This document shows positions 60,151-64,000 of a DNA stretch of 64,000 bases, in pieces. Positions within the stretch are counted from its first letter, which is position 1; the number at the start of each line of letters is the position of its first letter. Location of the stretch: NCBI GenBank assembly GCA_049889095.1, contig JBLJFK010000001.1. The stretch is one strand, 5' to 3'. Source of the DNA: Ewingella sp049889095. Its GTDB lineage: Bacteria > Pseudomonadota > Gammaproteobacteria > Enterobacterales > Enterobacteriaceae. A program made the position numbers and the translations under genes. The notes beneath the pieces were generated by a model. It did no database searches. It was given only the letters and a program-made list of their open reading frames with translations, and was not told where the DNA came from.

Positions 60151-61848
60151 ATGAAAACGCTGCTGATGATAGACAGTTCGTTGGGACAGGCTCGTAGCCA
60201 ACTGGCGAAAAAAATGCTCGCTGCTGCTGCGGCGAACGCTGGACATACTCTGGTAGAAAATGCCGCTGAAGCCGAACTGGTGATTATAGCGGGTGAAAAT
60301 GTACCTGCTGAATCCGCACTGGCCGGTAAAAAAGTGTTCATTGGTGATGTTGCGCTGGCTATCCGTGAACCGGCCGTTTTCCTGCAACATGCTGCTGCTG
60401 ACGCGACGTCTTACGTGGCCCCGGTTGCTGCTGTTTCTGCACCGGTTGCTGCAGGTCCGAAACGCATAGTGGCGATCACCGCGTGTCCGACTGGTGTGGC
60501 GCACACCTTTATGGCGGCAGAAGCCATCGAAGCCGAAGCGAAAAAGCGCGGCTGGTGGGTGAAGGTTGAAACTCGCGGTTCCGTGGGTGCAGGTAACGCC
60601 ATCACGCCAGAAGAAGTCGCGCAGGCCGATCTGGTGATTGTGGCGGCTGATATTGAAGTGGATTTAGCGAAGTTTGCCGGTAAGCCGATGTACCGTACAT
60701 CTACGGGTCTGGCATTGAAAAAGACCAAGCAAGAGTTAGACAAAGCGCTGGTTGAAGCTGAAGTTTTCGAGCCCAAAACCGGTGCTGCATCGGGTACGAA
60801 GAAGAAAGACGCGGGCGGCGCAGGCCCATATCGTCACCTGCTGACCGGCGTATCTTATATGCTGCCAATGGTGGTGGCGGGTGGTTTGTGTATCGCGCTC
60901 TCGTTCGTGTTCGGTATCAAAGCATTTGAAGTGAAAGGCACACTGGCCGCAGCCCTGATGCAAATCGGTGGGGCTTCAGCCTTCGCGTTGATGGTTCCGA
61001 TACTGGCTGGTTTCATTGCCTTCTCGATCGCTGACCGTCCTGGCCTGACGCCGGGTCTTATTGGCGGTATGCTGGCTGTCAGCACGGGGGCTGGTTTCCT
61101 TGGCGGTATCATTGCTGGTTTCCTGGCGGGTTATGTGGCGAAAGCCATCAGCGGCAAGCTGAAATTACCGCGCAGTATGGAAGCGCTGAAACCGATCCTG
61201 ATCATCCCGCTTGTCGCGAGTTTGATCACCGGCCTGGTGATGATTTACGTGGTCGGTGGACCGGTCGCTAAAATCATGGCGGGTCTGACTGCTTGGTTGC
61301 AATCTATGGGGACAGCGAATGCGGTACTGCTTGGCGCAATCCTTGGTGCGATGATGTGTACCGATATGGGTGGCCCGGTAAACAAAGCGGCTTACGCGTT
61401 CGGCGTGGCACTGCTGAGTTCTTCCGTCTACGGACCTATGGCTGCCATCATGGCTGCCGGTATGGTTCCACCGCTGGCGATGGGCCTGTCAACGCTGCTG
61501 GCGCGTCATAAGTTCGAAGAGAGTGAACGTGAAGGGGGCAAAGCGGCGCTGGTTCTGGGTTTGTGCTTTATTTCCGAAGGTGCGATTCCATTCGCGGCGC
61601 GTGATCCAATACGTGTTCTGCCTTGCTGTATCATTGGCGGCGCGGTAACGGGTGCTCTGTCGATGGCCTTCCACGCACAACTGATGGCTCCGCACGGTGG
61701 TCTGTTCGTCCTGTTAATCCCGGGCGCAATTACACCGATTCTGGGTTATCTGATCTCTATCATTGCGGGTACGGTACTGGCCGGTGGCGCTTATGCGATT
61801 CTGAAACGTTCAGACGCTGTGGTTGCCGTTAAAACTGTAACGCAGTAA
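60151..61848 (+). CDS. fruA: Fructose-specific PTS permease FruA (IIBC)
   Basis: A 565-residue permease. An N-terminal degenerate IIB-like domain is followed by the active IIB with phospho-Cys in ITACPTGVAHTFMAAEAIEA and an Ala/Lys-rich linker. The IIC membrane domain begins HLLTGVSYMLPMVVAGG and keeps GAMMCTDMGGPVNKAAYAFG and ISEGAIPFAARDPIRVLP. It imports fructose as fructose 1-phosphate. Confidence 0.97.
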   Translation: MKTLLMIDSSLGQARSQLAKKMLAAAAANAGHTLVENAAEAELVIIAGENVPAESALAGKKVFIGDVALAIREPAVFLQHAAADATSYVAPVAAVSAPVAAGPKRIVAITACPTGVAHTFMAAEAIEAEAKKRGWWVKVETRGSVGAGNAITPEEVAQADLVIVAADIEVDLAKFAGKPMYRTSTGLALKKTKQELDKALVEAEVFEPKTGAASGTKKKDAGGAGPYRHLLTGVSYMLPMVVAGGLCIALSFVFGIKAFEVKGTLAAALMQIGGASAFALMVPILAGFIAFSIADRPGLTPGLIGGMLAVSTGAGFLGGIIAGFLAGYVAKAISGKLKLPRSMEALKPILIIPLVASLITGLVMIYVVGGPVAKIMAGLTAWLQSMGTANAVLLGAILGAMMCTDMGGPVNKAAYAFGVALLSSSVYGPMAAIMAAGMVPPLAMGLSTLLARHKFEESEREGGKAALVLGLCFISEGAIPFAARDPIRVLPCCIIGGAVTGALSMAFHAQLMAPHGGLFVLLIPGAITPILGYLISIIAGTVLAGGAYAILKRSDAVVAVKTVTQ

Positions 61849-61870
61849 TTACCGAGTTTCAGCCAATCTG

Positions 61871-61895
61871 AGGGCGCAATGTGCGCCCTTTTTTT
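61871..61895. terminator. Terminator of the fru operon
   Basis: AGGGCGCA-ATG-TGCGCCCT stem followed by TTTTTTT on the plus strand, 22 bases after the fruA stop. Confidence 0.92.
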
Positions 61896-61910
61896 ATGCT
61901 TACATTTTAC

Positions 61911-62774
61911 TTATGCCGCAGCGTCACTCTGCGCTTTTTGTTGCGACTTCAGCCAGGCTATTTCATCAATCCAGATTTCCGGGTCAACGGTTTCCAGGAT
62001 CATCGGAATACCGTCGAATCGCGTATCGCGCATCATCCAACTGAACACTGTTTTGCCAATGTTGCCCTCGCCCAGACTATGGTGGCGGTCGACACGGCTG
62101 TTGAACTCACTTTTTGCATCGTTGAGATGCATACCGCGCAGGTATTTAAAACCCACGATTTTTTCGAATTCACGGAAGGTTTCGATGCAGGTTTCTTCAG
62201 TGCGCAGGTCATATCCGGCGGCGAAAGCGTGGCAGGTATCAATACAGACACCGACGCGACTCTTATCTTCTACGCCATCGATAATCTTTGCCAGGTGCTC
62301 GAAGCGAAACCCCAGATTACTGCCCTGACCCGCGGTGTTTTCGATAACGGCGGTCACGCCTTCTGTCTGGCTCAGCGCAATATTGAGTGATTCAGAGATC
62401 TTCTCCAGACATTTGTCTTCATCGATTTGCATCAGATGGCTGCCGGGATGGAAGTTCAGCAACGACAGACCGAGCTGTTCGCAACGTTGGAGCTCGTCGA
62501 GAAATGCCTCGCGGGATTTCTCAAGCGCTTCGGTAATCGGATGGCCCAGATTAATCAGATAGCTGTCGTGTGGCAGGATTTGATTACTGCTGTAGCCATA
62601 TTTTTCACAGGCTACTTTGAATTTTTCAATCACATCCTCGGGCAGCGGTGCGGCTTTCCACTGGCGCTGGTTCTTGGTAAACAGCGCGAACGCCGTGGCT
62701 TCCAGTTGGTGTGCGCGGATGACGGCCTGATCGACCCCACCTGCGGCGCTGACATGTGCTCCAATATACTTCAT
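61911..62774 (-). CDS. nfo: Endonuclease IV
   Basis: Zinc-dependent AP endonuclease of 287 residues that acts in base-excision repair. Family signatures: LLNFHPGSHLM, VIENTAGQGSNLGF, GVCIDTCHAFAAGYDL and NDAKSEFNSRVDRHHSLGEG, together holding the zinc ligands. ATG 62774 (MKYIGAHVSAAGG) has AGGAG five bases upstream; a GTG at 62780 is two codons earlier. Convergent with fruA and downstream of yeiH on the same strand, as in E. coli. I see no clear SoxS box in the short leader. Confidence 0.97.
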   Translation of the reverse strand: MKYIGAHVSAAGGVDQAVIRAHQLEATAFALFTKNQRQWKAAPLPEDVIEKFKVACEKYGYSSNQILPHDSYLINLGHPITEALEKSREAFLDELQRCEQLGLSLLNFHPGSHLMQIDEDKCLEKISESLNIALSQTEGVTAVIENTAGQGSNLGFRFEHLAKIIDGVEDKSRVGVCIDTCHAFAAGYDLRTEETCIETFREFEKIVGFKYLRGMHLNDAKSEFNSRVDRHHSLGEGNIGKTVFSWMMRDTRFDGIPMILETVDPEIWIDEIAWLKSQQKAQSDAAA

Positions 62775-62870
62775 GTTCACTCCTCTGCGGTTGGTGCTTT
62801 ATCCCAGGATGATAGCGTCTTGAGGGCGGGTATGCAGCAGAGAAGTGTTAAAAGTCCCCCCGGGTACAGG

Positions 62871-63959
62871 TTAGCTCAATATATGCTGTAGCAGCACGTT
62901 GATTCCCGCGCCACCGACGATCAGCCAGATAAACAGTATCGCAGCCAGCAGAATCGGTTTCACTCCGGCCTGACGCAGTGCGCTGAAATGTGTGGTCAGG
63001 CCCAGGGCGGTCATCGCCATTGCCAGCAATAGGGTGTCAAGCGTGATAAGAGGTGGGATCCAGTTGTGTGGCAAAATATTCAGCGAGTTGAACGCCGCCA
63101 CCGCGATGAACAGCAAAGCGAACCACGGGATGGTGATGCTACGCAGCAAGCCTGAGTTTTGCGTTTTCTGCGCATTCCTGTGGCTCTTCCAGCCAGATAA
63201 CAGCAGCAGAAAAGGTGCCAGCATCATCACGCGGATCATCTTGGCAATCACCGCCGCATTTTCTGCGTCCGGGCTTACACCCTGACCGGCGGCAACTACC
63301 TGTGCGACTTCGTGCACCGTTGAGCCGGTATAAATGCCAAATTGAACGGCACTGAAATTAATCCATTGATGTTGCAGGTTTAGCTGCCATAACCACGGAT
63401 AAAGGAAGATGGCTGCGGTACCGAAGATCACCACCGTGGCGACGGCCACTGTCACTTTCTCTGTTTTTGCGTCGAGTACCGGTTCTGTCGCCATCACGGC
63501 AGCGGCACCACAAATACTGCTGCCTGCGCCAATTAACATGGCGGTATCGCTGTCCAACCCGAAGACATTTTTGCCCAGCCAGCAGGCGAGAGCGAAGGTT
63601 GAGCTGAGCATCAGGGCGTCGATTATAATGCCGGTTGCGCCAACATCAGCGATTTGTGCAAACGTCAGGCGCAGGCCATAAAGAATAATGCCCAGGCGCA
63701 ACAGGCGCTGCTTGGCGAGATTCACGCCGTCCTGACACAGCGGACGTACTGCCGGATAGAGCGTATTACCGAGTACCATACCGATGACGATCGCCAGCGT
63801 CAGTGCACTGAGGCCCAGATGGCTTAGCTGCGGGAATTCACTCAGCCAGATAGCAACGCTCGTCACTGCGCCGGTGAGGAGTAAACCCGGCAAAATCCGT
63901 CCAAACCCGTCAGGCTTAAGAAAATGTGAGCGAGTGAGATCTTTTATCATGATATTCAT
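62871..63959 (-). CDS. yeiH: UPF0324 inner-membrane protein YeiH
   Basis: A 362-residue protein with about ten membrane helices, matching E. coli YeiH in LALTLAIVIG-like ALTLAIVIGMVLGNTLYP, LIGAGSSICGAAAVMATEPV, TVAVATVVIFGTAAIFLYPW and GIYTGSTVHEVAQVVAAGQG. Function is not established; some relatives are proposed sulfate or sulfite-related carriers. ATG 63959 has GAGGG upstream. In E. coli it is divergent from the LysR regulator yeiE, which would lie just beyond the window edge. Confidence 0.95.
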   Translation of the reverse strand: MNIMIKDLTRSHFLKPDGFGRILPGLLLTGAVTSVAIWLSEFPQLSHLGLSALTLAIVIGMVLGNTLYPAVRPLCQDGVNLAKQRLLRLGIILYGLRLTFAQIADVGATGIIIDALMLSSTFALACWLGKNVFGLDSDTAMLIGAGSSICGAAAVMATEPVLDAKTEKVTVAVATVVIFGTAAIFLYPWLWQLNLQHQWINFSAVQFGIYTGSTVHEVAQVVAAGQGVSPDAENAAVIAKMIRVMMLAPFLLLLSGWKSHRNAQKTQNSGLLRSITIPWFALLFIAVAAFNSLNILPHNWIPPLITLDTLLLAMAMTALGLTTHFSALRQAGVKPILLAAILFIWLIVGGAGINVLLQHILS

Positions 63960-64000
63960 GCTGTTTGCCCTCGGTGAGGTTTCATTACCGATAAGCCTAA

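Noticed and set aside
1..64000. CRISPR array, integrase, transposase or prophage genes
   Set aside because: No regularly spaced repeats, no DDE or tyrosine recombinase motifs and no phage structural genes were seen in any listed reading frame.

Overview
The window is a chromosomal segment of an enterobacterium (order Enterobacterales). Nearly every backbone protein reads as a close homologue of an Escherichia coli protein, and long blocks keep the E. coli gene order: rcsB-rcsD; micF and an ompC relic; yejM-yejL | yejK-rplY-yejH(radD)-rsuA-bcr; yejG-yejF-yejE-yejB-yejA-rtn(pdeN)-mepS-lpxT-yeiR | yeiQ-yeiP-yeiW-setB; fruBKA-nfo-yeiH. Sequence divergence, the accessory genes and a shared intergenic repeat seen in four places suggest a Yersiniaceae-type genus such as Rahnella, Serratia or Ewingella. 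This placement is inference; no rRNA gene lies in the window to test it. I saw no tRNA, CRISPR array, intact insertion sequence or prophage.

Layout. 1-4414: the Rcs phosphorelay genes (rcsB cut by the window edge) preceded on the same strand by an MFS transporter gene. 4415-9088: a degenerate island with a 5'-truncated type I secretion adaptor, a large Sel1/TPR-like protein, a MicF small RNA with its promoter and marbox, the decayed first exon-sized piece of an OmpC-type porin gene, and a MarA/SoxS-like activator. 9299-16183: a complete rut pyrimidine-degradation operon (rutABCDEFG) with its divergent regulator rutR, a sigma-54 promoter and a RutR operator. 16246-18351: two tiny membrane-protein genes and a second FtsI-like transpeptidase. 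18702-22679: a DinI-like SOS gene and the scsABCD thiol-disulfide/copper-tolerance operon. 22676-30584: housekeeping genes (yejM, yejL, yejK, rplY, radD, rsuA, bcr).

30627-39765: a sugar-acid cassette sits exactly between bcr and yejG, which are neighbours in E. coli. It encodes a periplasmic three-subunit FAD/cytochrome c sugar-acid dehydrogenase, an MFS transporter, a 2-hydroxyacid (ketoaldonate-type) dehydrogenase, gluconate 5-dehydrogenase (idnO), a second short-chain dehydrogenase and a GntR/IdnR-like LacI regulator. Together they could oxidise gluconate outside the inner membrane, import ketogluconates and reduce them back to gluconate.

40355-51034: the yejG, yejABEF peptide transporter, c-di-GMP phosphodiesterase pdeN, mepS, lpxT and yeiR. 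51299-57621: an orphan fimbrial-like protein, uxuR-like regulator, yeiQ, efpL, an unknown 275-residue gene wedged between a partial copy and the full copy of yeiW, and setB. 57939-63959: the Cra-controlled fructose PTS operon fruBKA, then nfo and yeiH.

The observations I consider most worth following are the MicF locus left without its ompC partner, the unknown gene inserted with a duplicated yeiW 5' end, the pair of small membrane-protein genes, matching UxuR-type boxes at uxuR and yeiQ, and a near-perfect LexA box at radD.
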